A stretch of DNA of 64,000 bases. Source: Isoetes taiwanensis. Taxonomy: Eukaryota > Streptophyta > Lycopodiopsida > Isoetales > Isoetaceae. Positions 54,780-64,000 of the stretch are shown one piece after another (the stretch's first letter is position 1; each line of letters begins with the position of its first letter). A program made the position numbers and the translations under genes. Where the stretch lies: NCBI GenBank assembly GCA_021234155.1, contig JAJEKV010000040.1, positions 3,823,799-3,887,798 of the forward strand, read 5' to 3'. The notes under the pieces are model-generated. The model did no database searches. It worked only from the letters and a program-made list of their open reading frames with translations, and was not told the DNA's origin.

Positions 54780-57254
54780 TACGGCTGTGCTTTTTTTTTT
54801 TCAGAAAAGGGAATTTTATTTTTTGTTCTTAGCTCATAGCTTCCTCCGGCGGTTGTCTTTGCGTTTTGGCGATTGATTTCCCTTTTCTTCCTTCTGCAAA
54901 TCCTACAGCAGCAAATAGGCGGTGATCTCTTCTTTCTTCTTCAAGCTTGATGGTTTTGCTTCTTGATCCTCTTTCCTTTCTTACGTAGATCGAACATCGG
55001 CCAGGGTTATGGCGGCAAGTGGGATGAGGGAAGGAAGATATGGCATGAGTTTTTTTTAGATCTTAGGTGGGCAAAAGACACGATGGTGACTAGAAGGCTG
55101 GCGACTATAGCGAATCTGGAAGCAATAACAGCAGAGATGGCGATGGCATATCGCTTGCAGATCGCTTGAGACCATCGAGTGTTTCATACAGATAAGTGTT
55201 TTGAAGTATAACCGAAGAGCTTCTAAACTAGCAGTGCATGATCTGCTATTGCAAATCGATGCTTTACAGATGCCCGTTCAAGCAAGACGGTATGTCTTTG
55301 GCCCTCTAAAGTTCTAAAATGGAAATGTGGTCAAAATAGAAATAGAAGAACAGGTGTATAATAACCCTTGGCAAGCATGGCCGATTCTTCTAAATCTGGA
55401 TGCCTGTGCTGAGCCCATGAAATAAAGCTTTATGCCTTTCGAAGAAATGGCCGATTAAGCTTGTTCTTGGTCGAAATGGATTGAAATGCCCTAAATGCTA
55501 CTTCTGAACTCCTGAATGCCAACCGATGTGTATCCCAGAGATGCCTTATACGGTAGATATGTTGGGCGCAACAGGAAAGCCGGACCACCTGCATATATTA
55601 TTCTGATGGCCGAGTTGCTCCGAAAGATCTTATGATCATATGCTTAAGGTAGGCAATGACCCATCTGTCTATTCATTTCAGGATATTTGTATCTTATGAT
55701 GATGGCTTTGTGGATACAAGATGTGCTTTTGAAGCAAATTTAGCTGTATGATATATGCTGAAACCTGTTTTATCATAAACTCTTGTTCAGGTTTGAACTT
55801 CTATTTTGATCCAAAACTTTATTTCTGGTCTGGAATAGGACATGCAAAAATAAGCTGCTAATATGCTATGATGGAAGCTTATCTTCAGTGCATTTCCATT
55901 TGCCAATGTTCCAATCAATTTGTGGCTCTTGATTATCTGTGGCAACACATAGTGCATTTCCATTTGCCAATGTTCCAATCAATTTGTGGCTCCTGATTAT
56001 CTGTGGCAACACATGATTCAATTTTACATAGCGATGGCAATGACTTGCTGCATTTAACTAGCAATATTTAGTTTGAATTTGCAGAGTTTTGATGCAAGAA
56101 ATGGTTACTTGTTGCCAACAAATGACGGCTCTGAATGCTAGATATTCAATCCATGGCAAGGATAGGAGCTTAAGTACTTGGAGGCGAGCTTTTTAAGGTT
56201 TGCTTCACTGATTATAAATTGTACATTGATAGGAACAGTCTTGCATATGGTGGATGTACAGAATTAGTTTATGAATCCAAAGCTTCTCATTAGTTTATGA
56301 ATCCAAAGCTTCTCAGACTTGATGCTTCTTAGCATTATTTATGCCTTCATGGGTTCTTAGTTAGCAATTGCGTATCTACTAAGATTCCATGATGATAGAA
56401 CAAAGAAATCTTGAACTTGAAATGCTTGAATAGTGGTTGTAGCTATAGCTTGAATAAATATTTGTTCTATGGCTATTTTTCTCATTTAAACATACTTAGA
56501 CTAGGAATTTGGAAGATGTCCACTGAGCAATACTTTTAGGTATTTGATTTAGCTTTTCGATGCCCGATGTTTCAATGCAAACAGAGGTACGGTCTATTAG
56601 ATATGGCCATTTCCCCAATCTGATGTTAGTTCAGAAAAAAGAAACTATTTGTCTTGTTTAGACAAAGTTAGACTACGATTTTGAAAAAGGGTCGCCTAGC
56701 ACTAATTTTAGGCATTTGATTAAGCTCTATAACGCTTGTTGTTTCAAGGCAAACAGAGATACGGTCTAGTAGATATGGTCATTTTTACAATCTGTTGTAA
56801 ATGACATCAATAGAAAGATACCTTACACTGACATTCCCTTACATTGTAGAATGAAAGTTGCTAGCCAATTCTGCATTATAAATTATCTTGGTTACCATGT
56901 GTTACAACACTAGTTTCTCTCTCCTCTCTTTTCTCTGAGTTGGCTACAATCCTTATATGCCTTTTAGGATTGCATATGTGTTTCTTTGTTTTTTCATCCC
57001 CTAGCCAAAGTAACATTGGAACTTGTTGATTGTAAATGTTGTTTGTTCAAACCGGATCTAGATGCTCGAATCTAGATGCTACACTTTCATTGTCATGTTG
57101 GGGGTGTTTAGCTTGGCGCTTTTACATCCCTTGTGTGTTTCCTCTTATAAAATTACATGATTGCATGTATCCTCTTATACAATTATGTGATAACAAGAAA
57201 ACTAGAAATGATAACAAGAAAACTAGAAATTTGTTCCCCTTAAAACTTTTTTGA
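54780..57254. repeat. intergenic with three local duplications
   Basis: No gene is recognised. 55887-55950 and 55951-56014 are a 64-bp tandem pair. 56263-56288 and 56289-56314 are a 26-bp tandem pair. About 56492-56625 and 56664-56800 are diverged copies sharing TTTTAGGYATTTGATT, TTTCAA-GCAAACAGAG and TACGGTCTA. Confidence 0.7.
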
Positions 57255-57640
57255 TGAAACATGGAAACCCTTCCTATTTTCCCCCATTTGTGGAAACCCT
57301 TCCTATTTTCCCATGGGTTTGGAAAATAGGAAGGGTTTCCATTTGAATTAAAATTTAAATTCTTGAGTGTCGTGCATATTTATGAGCGTGCATGAGCGTG
57401 CACCATTAATGGCGGCGTGCGTGTTGGGCGGCGTGCGCCTTGAAAAAAAAAATGGAAACCCTTCCCATTTTCCGAGGAAACCCTTCCGATTTTCAAATTG
57501 GAAACCCTTCCAATTTTCCATTAAAACCAATAAGGGTTTCCACGGAAACCCTTCCATGGAAACCCTTCCTATTTTCCATGGAAAATTGGAAGGGTTTCCA
57601 TGGAAATTTGGAAGGGTTTCCATGGGAGCCCAACCCAAAT
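57255..57640. repeat. foldback array of GGAAACCCTTCC-ATTTTCC units
   Basis: At least six direct (57261, 57291, 57457, 57474, 57500 and 57556 areas) and three inverse units (about 57326, 57588 and 57608) of a 20-bp word GGAAACCCTTCC plus NATTTTCC alternate. They allow long hairpins. An A-run precedes the second block, as at 54670. No coding is present. Confidence 0.85.
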
Positions 57641-57642
57641 AG

Positions 57643-59103
57643 GAATAGAATAGAATATGATTTTATCGTCCACGGAGACCAACTGGCCTATGGGACCCAA
57701 GTACAAAGAGAGAGCAGCAGGCGCATTACTACCAGGATTAAAAAACCCCCGCCCCGAAGGGTTTTCGGGGGAAAAACCTTAGTAGCAATAAGGATCTTTG
57801 ACATACCGCGATTATATACATAATCACAAGTAATTTTGAGGTTAATGTCGGACGGGGGGCATAACCGAAGTCCGCGTATCCATTACCTCCTGAGGTAACA
57901 GTCCCAACAAGCCTACGTAAGCCGGGTGCTTCGGTAGCTCATGCAAGGCCCGATGGGGCACAACTAACCGAGCATAACCGCAGCCCCGGATATGCTCATT
58001 ATCTTGGACGAGCTGGAGGGCATGACTTTCATCCTCAATGGCGCTGCTGACGGCGGACGGACTCTGTCCTCACGCTCAGAATCCATCTCCCCGTCTCAAT
58101 CGCGGAGGTGGTGTGCACTGTCGGCGAATGGAAGCAATCACCACTGCGGCTTTTCATGGGTAGATGGGTGCGCCAGTAGTGGTGTGGGCCCTCATGAGCA
58201 TGGGATTAACTTTGCCGTCGATAATTTGCCACCTTGACATGTGACGGGCCTCGCTTCCCAAAGCTTGGCCATGAAGCAAGCATCTAAATCTTTGCTTCAA
58301 AAGCGGCCAAGTTCCTTCGGTGTATGCTTTGGTCCACATCGGTGTGCTGCATTCCATAGCGAACCACTGGCTTGCTTGTCTTTCCAAAGAAAGCTTTGAG
58401 TCGCCGGGCCCCATCGCCACTTGCCAAAGCAAGGTTGGGCGGCCGGCTTCATCCATAGCCACCACCTTAAAGGAAGTAAATAATGTGACGTTCCAAATAG
58501 CACCCTCTGTAATGGAAGGAAGCTTGTCTCCCTGGAGCAAGATCTGATATGGGACCGTGGATTTCACTCCCGTGCGGGCCAAGAAGGCCTTCTCGTACTG
58601 CTCTAGATCGTTCCAAGTGGTGAGGGATATCACCGGCCCCCACACTACGCCCCATAGAGGAGGACCCCGGTTCAACCAAGGCCACTGAACAAGTGTGCCC
58701 GGTGACCCCATGCATCTGACTACGCCTTGTGTTGTTTTGCATTGCATACAGGGCTTTCCGACTGCGATGACCCGTAACGATGGATGCATCCCAAGTGTGT
58801 GGTAGTAGAAAACTCAATGCCCAAATACTTATAAGATCGAGCCACCTCCACTACACCTTACAGGTAAGTGAATGAGGGAAGGCGTGGGTCTTGGGATGAT
58901 GGGACCAGCGACACCCTTGTCTTGGCCAAGTTAACTCTCATGTCGGTGAATTGGCGAGAAAGTGTCCAAAGCATCCGTGGCGTTGCATGTCCTCACAGGG
59001 TATATCTTGGCAGTCAACATCATCGGCATATATGAGTTGCGGATTATGTGGTGCATCAACTGGCGCCTCCCGGGTTTCAGACTAGCCATTCTCACAAGGC
59101 ACC
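57643..59103 (-). mobile_element. LINE C copy 3, 5'-truncated in the RT domain
   Basis: On the minus strand it starts just before the YADDVDC active-site codons (about 59030). It continues through the C-terminal region in a 211-codon open frame (58154-58789: TTWNDLEQYEKAFLARTGVK, VVAMDEAGRP). The hairpin (57724-57790), CATAGGCCAGTTGGTCTC, CCGTGGACGATAAAATC and a TATTC tail (57643-57655) follow. It is about nine-tenths identical to copy 1 and has fewer indels in the C-terminal part, so it is the better guide to that protein. Confidence 0.85.
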
Positions 59104-60075
59104 CAAAATTAAAACACTACATGGTTTTTTCTATGGTTGTGACTAGAAAACTATTCTACAAAACCAATGGGTGTTTGGGGGTTAATTTCATTAAAACCAT
59201 ATGTGGCTAAACTAGTTGGTCTTCTTATAAGGTCTCATTAAAATGGTATTACGTCATGGTGATTGTAAATGGCATATTTCTAGTGTTTGTGTGATGGTAT
59301 TATATGTTGAATGCGTGGATGTGGTACATTATATTGTTTTAAGGATACGGTTTGTCCATGTGGTATAATGTGATGGTTGTGGATGTGGTTTCAATGTAGT
59401 GCTCTATTCATGTGATTTCATAATGTGGTAGTTGTTGTGGTTTGTTATTGTGGAAAACTAGCCTGACTAATTTTCATGGTAAATATGCACGGTTCGAATT
59501 GTGTTAATACCAATAAATCATTATTAGTTGATTAGTCAAAGTACTTAGGGTTTTCTATTAAAGCACTATTGTGCTTATCAAAATTAGATATAACAGTTTT
59601 GTTCTAAATGTGCATGGTTTTATAACGCATTAGGGTCATGGTTATCATTGATAAACTAGTAATGTTATATAGTCTGAAGCATTTCAAGTTAATAGAGTAA
59701 AACCATTAAGAACTATGGATGGTTTCGTACGTATCTACTAATTAATAACATATGGTTTAACAGAATATCCACATGTGGTTTTTTAAAGTAGTAGTTGTTT
59801 TTAAGTGTTGTTTTTACTAAAAAAAACAATATGTGGTTTAACAAAATGTCCACGTGGATAGTAGTTGTTTTCAAGTGTTGTTTTAACTAAATAATAACAT
59901 GTGGTTTAACTAAATATCCACACGTGGTTGTTTTCAAATGTGGAGCTTTGCAGATAAAGACACATGGTTCTAAAGAATATCTCCATGTTGTTTTCGTGCA
60001 TATTCCAAAATAAAAAAGCATTCTTTTAACTAATTAAATATCCACATGTGGCATTCTTTTTTAATAAAAGAACTT
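59104..60075. repeat. AT-rich DNA with ACATGTGGTTTAAC repeats
   Basis: Diverged units start near 59745, 59824 and 59891. Each has TATGGTTTAAC or TGTGGTTTAAC, AAATRTCCACRTGTGG and TAGTTGTTTTCAAGTGTTG. Upstream (59104-59740) GTGGT-rich AT DNA is seen without genes. Confidence 0.6.
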
Positions 60076-60135
60076 TTTTTTTTTCCAAGATAGCTTTTTG
60101 GGAGTCGAACCCAAACAAGTCCATAAAGCATTATT
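60076..60135 (-). repeat. tRNA-type B box with poly(A): possible SINE remnant
   Basis: On the minus strand GGTTCGACTCC (60102-60112) matches the Pol III B-box consensus. It is followed 25 bases on by an A-run (60074-60084). No A box is recognisable upstream, so this is at best an eroded SINE. Confidence 0.3.
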
Positions 60136-60387
60136 AAATTGCAATCCACATTCTATCATTGATTAAAATATTACATTCAAATTTGACATCAATGGTTAAG
60201 GTTTGAAACAATTAGATAAAGGTTACAGTTCAAAACATTCTTGTCTTACATGTTCTTTCATACCAAATCAGTTAAAACAGTATTCTTTCCCATTTTATAG
60301 AAATGTGTACTATTACTCTTTTATCAGATTTTGTATTAAAGATCAGATAGCATAGTATTTAGATCATAGATCAAATATTCTCCAAAA

Positions 60388-60669
60388 TCAAAATGCTGAA
60401 AGCTCATCGGCTTCCTTGAATGCTCCATCAGGAGCTATTCCTTCCTTCCACCTATTCCTTCCACCCGACTGTGCTATCCTTTCCGGATCTGTGCACGCCC
60501 CAACCTGTCATACATAGCCCAACCTTAGTTCTTTTTTAATACGTTAGCATGCAAGACAAATTTAAAAAACAAGCAAGAAAACAGAAAACAAAAATAAAGA
60601 ACAAGGAAACAGAAATAAGATTACCTGACAAGCAGGCAAGGCTTCAGCCATGAGAGTCTTGGAAATCAT
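60388..60669 (-). CDS. 53-aa small protein, two coding exons
   Basis: On the minus strand the exon 60703-60625 has a good acceptor before it (TTTGTATGCAG) and a CAG|GTAATC donor after it. It holds the ATG at 60669-60667. The second exon, 60504-60388, follows an ATGACAG acceptor and ends at TGA. They join in phase to MISKTLMAEALPACQ followed by VGACTDPERIAQSGGRNRWK and a tail ending EADELSAF. An in-frame stop 12 bases before the ATG region closes the upstream frame, so 53 residues is the full length. Further upstream exons with a CAG|GTACGAG donor (61344) would be 5' untranslated. The protein is soluble-looking and unrecognised. Confidence 0.5.
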
Positions 60670-60703
60670 TTCTCTTGGCTAAACACACGAACAAAAGTCC
60701 TTC

Positions 60704-61865
60704 CTGCATACAAAAATATAAGTCTGAAAAAGAATAGAAGGGGGTAAATATCACAGGTAAGAGAGATCAAATGATTCTTATCTGACATAGCCAATTCTGT
60801 TAGGCGTAATAAGTCCAGTTTTTGCAAGTCTGGTTATGTTTGGTCGAAACAAGCCAAGGCCAAGCTTGCCAAGCAGGACTTTCACTGGTTCCAGCTGAGA
60901 AAACCCCCTGGCAGAGCAAATAAAATTAAAACACAGACCGGGCATAAATCCACTTCTGAAATCTACAAACATATCTGATCCTTGCTTTTTTCGTAGTAAA
61001 TGGACACTGACTGACACTAATCAGCACACAATAAAGGTCATTAGGTATGAAATAGCAAAAATTTCAATTCCTGTGGCAGAAAATGAGTGTGAGGCTTCAA
61101 TACTGGGTCTTGCTAATATTTTTTCAACCATGTTAACATTCCTTCTATTTCCAGTTACTTGACCTAAGAAGCTCAGAATCGCATTCAAAGGAGTCGGGCG
61201 AACAATTTAAACCAAGCCAGTTCTTCCATACGCGGGATGGCAAAGGTGAGCTTTGCATTACCTTTGTATCAGAACAAAATGGCCTGCTCCAAAACCTCCA
61301 GCTTCCTACTTTTTGCCTCGAACTGCACAATAACTTCTCGTACCTGTTCAAGAAGCAGCTTTAGGGCGGCGCCAGACTTCAGGATTCTTTTGCAATAGCA
61401 ACAACCGAAATTGAATCCTCAAACCCAGCAATCAAGAAAAGCATGCTTTATAAACGTCGAGTGCATCAGATTGAAGAACTTCACCACAACCTGCCAGGCA
61501 TTTTTTAAGATCGGACAGAATAGACTAAATCAGCTAGAGAAAAAAATGGTACGAAGACTTCTACAAGATCAAAATGATTGGGAAATATGAAGAACGGAAT
61601 AAACAAAGATCCGGCAATATGAAGAACAGAATAAACAAAGCTTTGGGTAGATCCGGCGATGGTGGAATGAAGCAAAGCAGTCGATGAAGCAAACTGGGCG
61701 CAGTCGCCATAGCTGGAGCATTCGAGCAGAATAGACAGTCAAGGCGGTGGAGGCGGGAAAGGGAACCGTTAATTTGAAGGACCAATAGAATGATAGGACC
61801 TGGATCAAAATCCAGGCCGTCCATTTTAGCATCAATCTCGGCCGTTGAATACATGGGTTTCTATA
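60704..61865 (-). other. probable 5' leader/promoter region of the 53-aa gene
   Basis: Minus-strand splice-like signals occur: a donor at 61344/61343 (GAACAG|GTACGA) and an acceptor at 61073-61071 (CTGCCACAG). A 79-codon frame (60778-61017) and frames near 61561-61854 have no recognised domain. Spliced 5' leaders are common upstream of small plant genes, but transcription here is not demonstrated. Confidence 0.3.
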
Positions 61866-61869
61866 TAGG

Positions 61870-62706
61870 TGATACTATTTTATCTAAATTGTGAAAATAC
61901 CCCAATATTCCCATAAATTATAGAAATGCCCCTATGTCCAGCTCCTATTCCTAGAAATACACTGCACGGCATAGCCAAAGATTTGTGAATGGCCGCAGAA
62001 ACTTGAGACTTGAGCTTGATTTGCTTATATAGTTTAGCAATTGCTCGTTTAACTCTTTTCAAAGAACATTGCCTTGATCTTCCATATCCTTCTGCAGCAA
62101 AAGCTGCTGGGAAGATTATCAAGCAAGTGAATTCCCTCAGCAAGCTTTCCTGTAGAAGCTTCTCTGTAGAAGCTGCGGCAGACCCACCATGCAATGCATC
62201 ACTAACAAATTGTGTAGCATGGATTTGGGCAACATCTCCATGGTTTCGGTTGCATTCTCACCACAATTTGGGAACTCTGTCCTATTGGTTTGAAGGGCTT
62301 CTATGGGTGGGCACAATCCAAACCACAATCCAAAGCATGAAATCTGAAAGAATAAGAATTCAAGGCTGTCCCACATCGCAGAAATATGGAGAAGAGGAAG
62401 AAGGAAGGAGGGGTGTGGCGATGGCAGATGTCGCTAGAGCCATAGTCTTGGGAAGACATGCAATTCCGTTCGATTCATATAGAAATGATTTCGCCATATC
62501 ATTCCATTCCAATCATTTATGGTCATTATGGCCCGTTGCAGAAAGCTTGAACTTAAAAGAAAGCGATCATGGAGCTGCCAGCAATTTTGGCAAAAGCTCC
62601 ACCGGATTTCGGCTGGGCCTGATGCGGATCAAATCGCAGGGCAAGGGCATTTCTATAAATTATAGAAATACAGGGGTATTTTTATAATTTAAGTAAAATA
62701 CTAGGG
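61870..62706. mobile_element. 840-bp element with about 64-bp terminal inverted repeats
   Basis: The left end (61870-61935) and right end (62636-62706) are inverted copies sharing AGGGGCATTTCTATAA, GGGGTATTTT and AGTATTTTA-style words. The interior includes a 225-codon plus-strand frame (62010-62687) that has no recognisable domain and partly covers the right repeat. Size and ends suit a MITE or foldback DNA transposon. A clean target duplication is not obvious. Confidence 0.5.
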
Positions 62707-63080
62707 CATTTTTGTAATTTGCCCTATTTATTCAAAATTTAAAATGTCCAATCCTATATTATAATGTTTTGGCGTGTGTCGTGAACCACACCCTAAAATA
62801 TGAAGGGTCCAGATTTGAATTTCAAGTTAGTTAGATGGCCCAGATTAGATTAGAGTTTCTTCTTTACGGATTAGGAGCAGCATACTCGAGGACCTCCATG
62901 CTGGATATGCAGCTTAATCTGGATGATGCGGATACGGATGCAGATGCGGATGCTACGGACTTTTCCATTCATACACTAGATCCGGTCTGGTTAAGATAAG
63001 ACTCATATTGAGGTCGTTGGCAAATAGAAGGTTGGCTTCAAAACGAAGAAATAAATTTGGAAAGGATTTGGGGAGCTTAA
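62707..63080. other. intergenic, no gene seen
   Basis: A short GATGCGGATAC-type repeat (62920-62955) gives an Asp/Ala-rich frame. Nothing else is recognised. Confidence 0.45.
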
Positions 63081-63084
63081 CCTC

Positions 63085-63205
63085 CTAGAAGCACCTACAT
63101 TTTCCCCAACTGCAGAGGGATTTAAGGACCCTTTAGGTTTCACATTCAAAATTCATTCTGTGACAGAGCTTTGCAATACGTCGATCAGAAAAGGCAGTTT
63201 ATTTT
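63085..63205 (+). pseudogene. possible JmjN-domain exon fragment
   Basis: The plus-strand frame reads LNLLEAPTFSPTAEGFKDPL, then GFTFKIHSV. It resembles the JmjN motif of ELF6/REF6-type histone demethylases (LPLAP-F-PT--EF-DPI-YI-KI). The following GICKIVPP part is not visible and the frame runs on into unrelated sequence to 63534. It is a fragment at best. Confidence 0.35.
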
Positions 63206-64000
63206 ACAAGATCGGCATTGTCACAAAATCGGGACCAGCTCAAGAGCTCTCCTTTTCGGGCCTTATTTCTTATTCTAAAAATTCTAAGAACGCCATTCCT
63301 GTGGCTGTCTACTCTGGTAACGAGCCCATTGAGTCCAAGTTGCTTGATCATATGGCCTTTTGGAAGAAATTGCATGTGCCTGAGGCCGTTCTTGAAAAGC
63401 CAGGTTGTTCAGCTGGTGATAATTATTCGTTATCATCTCAATGGTTATGTCTTGAATTTCTTCTTGATTTGGCATTGCAGTGGAAGTTAAAAGCGTTCCA
63501 GAAGGAGGATGTAGCAATCTCTTATCACCTATAATTATTTGTAAGTGTGCTTTTCATTACACTAGGCATGTTAAAACTTTGATCTCTATTGAATTCAAAC
63601 TTATATCATGCCGGCAGTCTTATGGAAGAGCTATGCAATGTTCAAGTTGTGAGTGCATGCATTTTTATAAGCTGCAATAAAAGAATTTCTCATTTCATGG
63701 TTTAGTTTTATGCTTCACGAATAGAATGAGTTTAATTTTTTGTTGAGTGATAGAATTTGAACCTAACAATATTTATGATTCTATGTTTGTTTGTTTTGAC
63801 TCATTACTGTACAATATGAAGTCTAGGCCTATAAGGAAGGATATGATTGGACTTATGGTTTACAAGTTATTGTATTGCAGCATTCATAGTTTAGGCTTTC
63901 GTAAATTATACCGGCATTTAGATGCAAGGTGATGACAATTAAATTGTATGTCTTTTCAATGTTAAACGACCTTCATATGTTAGCATGCTAGACAGGTATG
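63206..64000. other. intergenic, no gene recognised
   Basis: The frame to 63534 and those at 63480-63932 have no recognisable domain. The region is AT-rich. Confidence 0.45.

Overview
This is nuclear DNA of a land plant. The supporting evidence is spliced genes with GT-AG introns, a plastid-type transit peptide, plant L1-type LINEs with poly(A) tails, a Copia element primed by initiator-Met tRNA, and decayed fragments of receptor-kinase, PPR, ankyrin and JmjN-like genes. The style of the PPR fragment, the abundance of LINEs and a CpG-rich second LINE family suggest a large genome of a non-flowering plant (fern, lycophyte or gymnosperm). That placement is a guess and nothing in the window proves it.

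Layout. 1-2.9 kb: repeats (a 42-bp-arm hairpin, a GCGCC-WR-GCGCG motif family, a perfect 50-bp palindrome, purine-rich low complexity, a tandem repeat). 3.1-6.05 kb: a frameshifted relative of the dispersed DUF7869-type proteins. 6-11.9 kb: mostly empty, with a receptor-kinase tail exon, a 77-bp tandem duplication and a GTTTTT microsatellite. 11.9-25.35 kb: a transposon nest. A 5'-truncated L1-type LINE (A) was hit by a Copia element (12102-17709) and by a nearly intact L1-type LINE (B, 18073-24913); both LINEs keep target-site duplications. 25.7-26.4 kb: an ankyrin pseudogene on the minus strand. 28-30.9 kb: duplications and a CpG-rich stretch. 31.2-35.3 kb: the longest copy of a second LINE family (C), which ends in a structured hairpin and a TATTC repeat. 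Shorter copies or ends of family C lie at 38.8, 43.1-43.7, 52.2 and 57.6-59.1 kb.

Two loci look like real host genes. At 36399-37489 (+) six exons encode a 227-aa protein with an apparent plastid transit peptide, one hydrophobic segment and a coiled-coil tail; a piece of its fifth exon plus intron recurs at 41446-41570. At 60388-60669 (-) two exons encode a 53-aa protein. I recognise neither family. The rest is intergenic DNA with many short tandem duplications, a probable Helitron end, a solo-type Copia remnant (53.7-54.2 kb), a foldback sequence built from GGAAACCCTTCC units, and an 840-bp inverted-repeat element (61.87-62.7 kb).

No rRNA, complete tRNA, CRISPR array or organelle insert was recognised. 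The transposon products do not work together with the host genes; the main biological content is the element history, the structured LINE 3' ends and the two unrecognised small genes.
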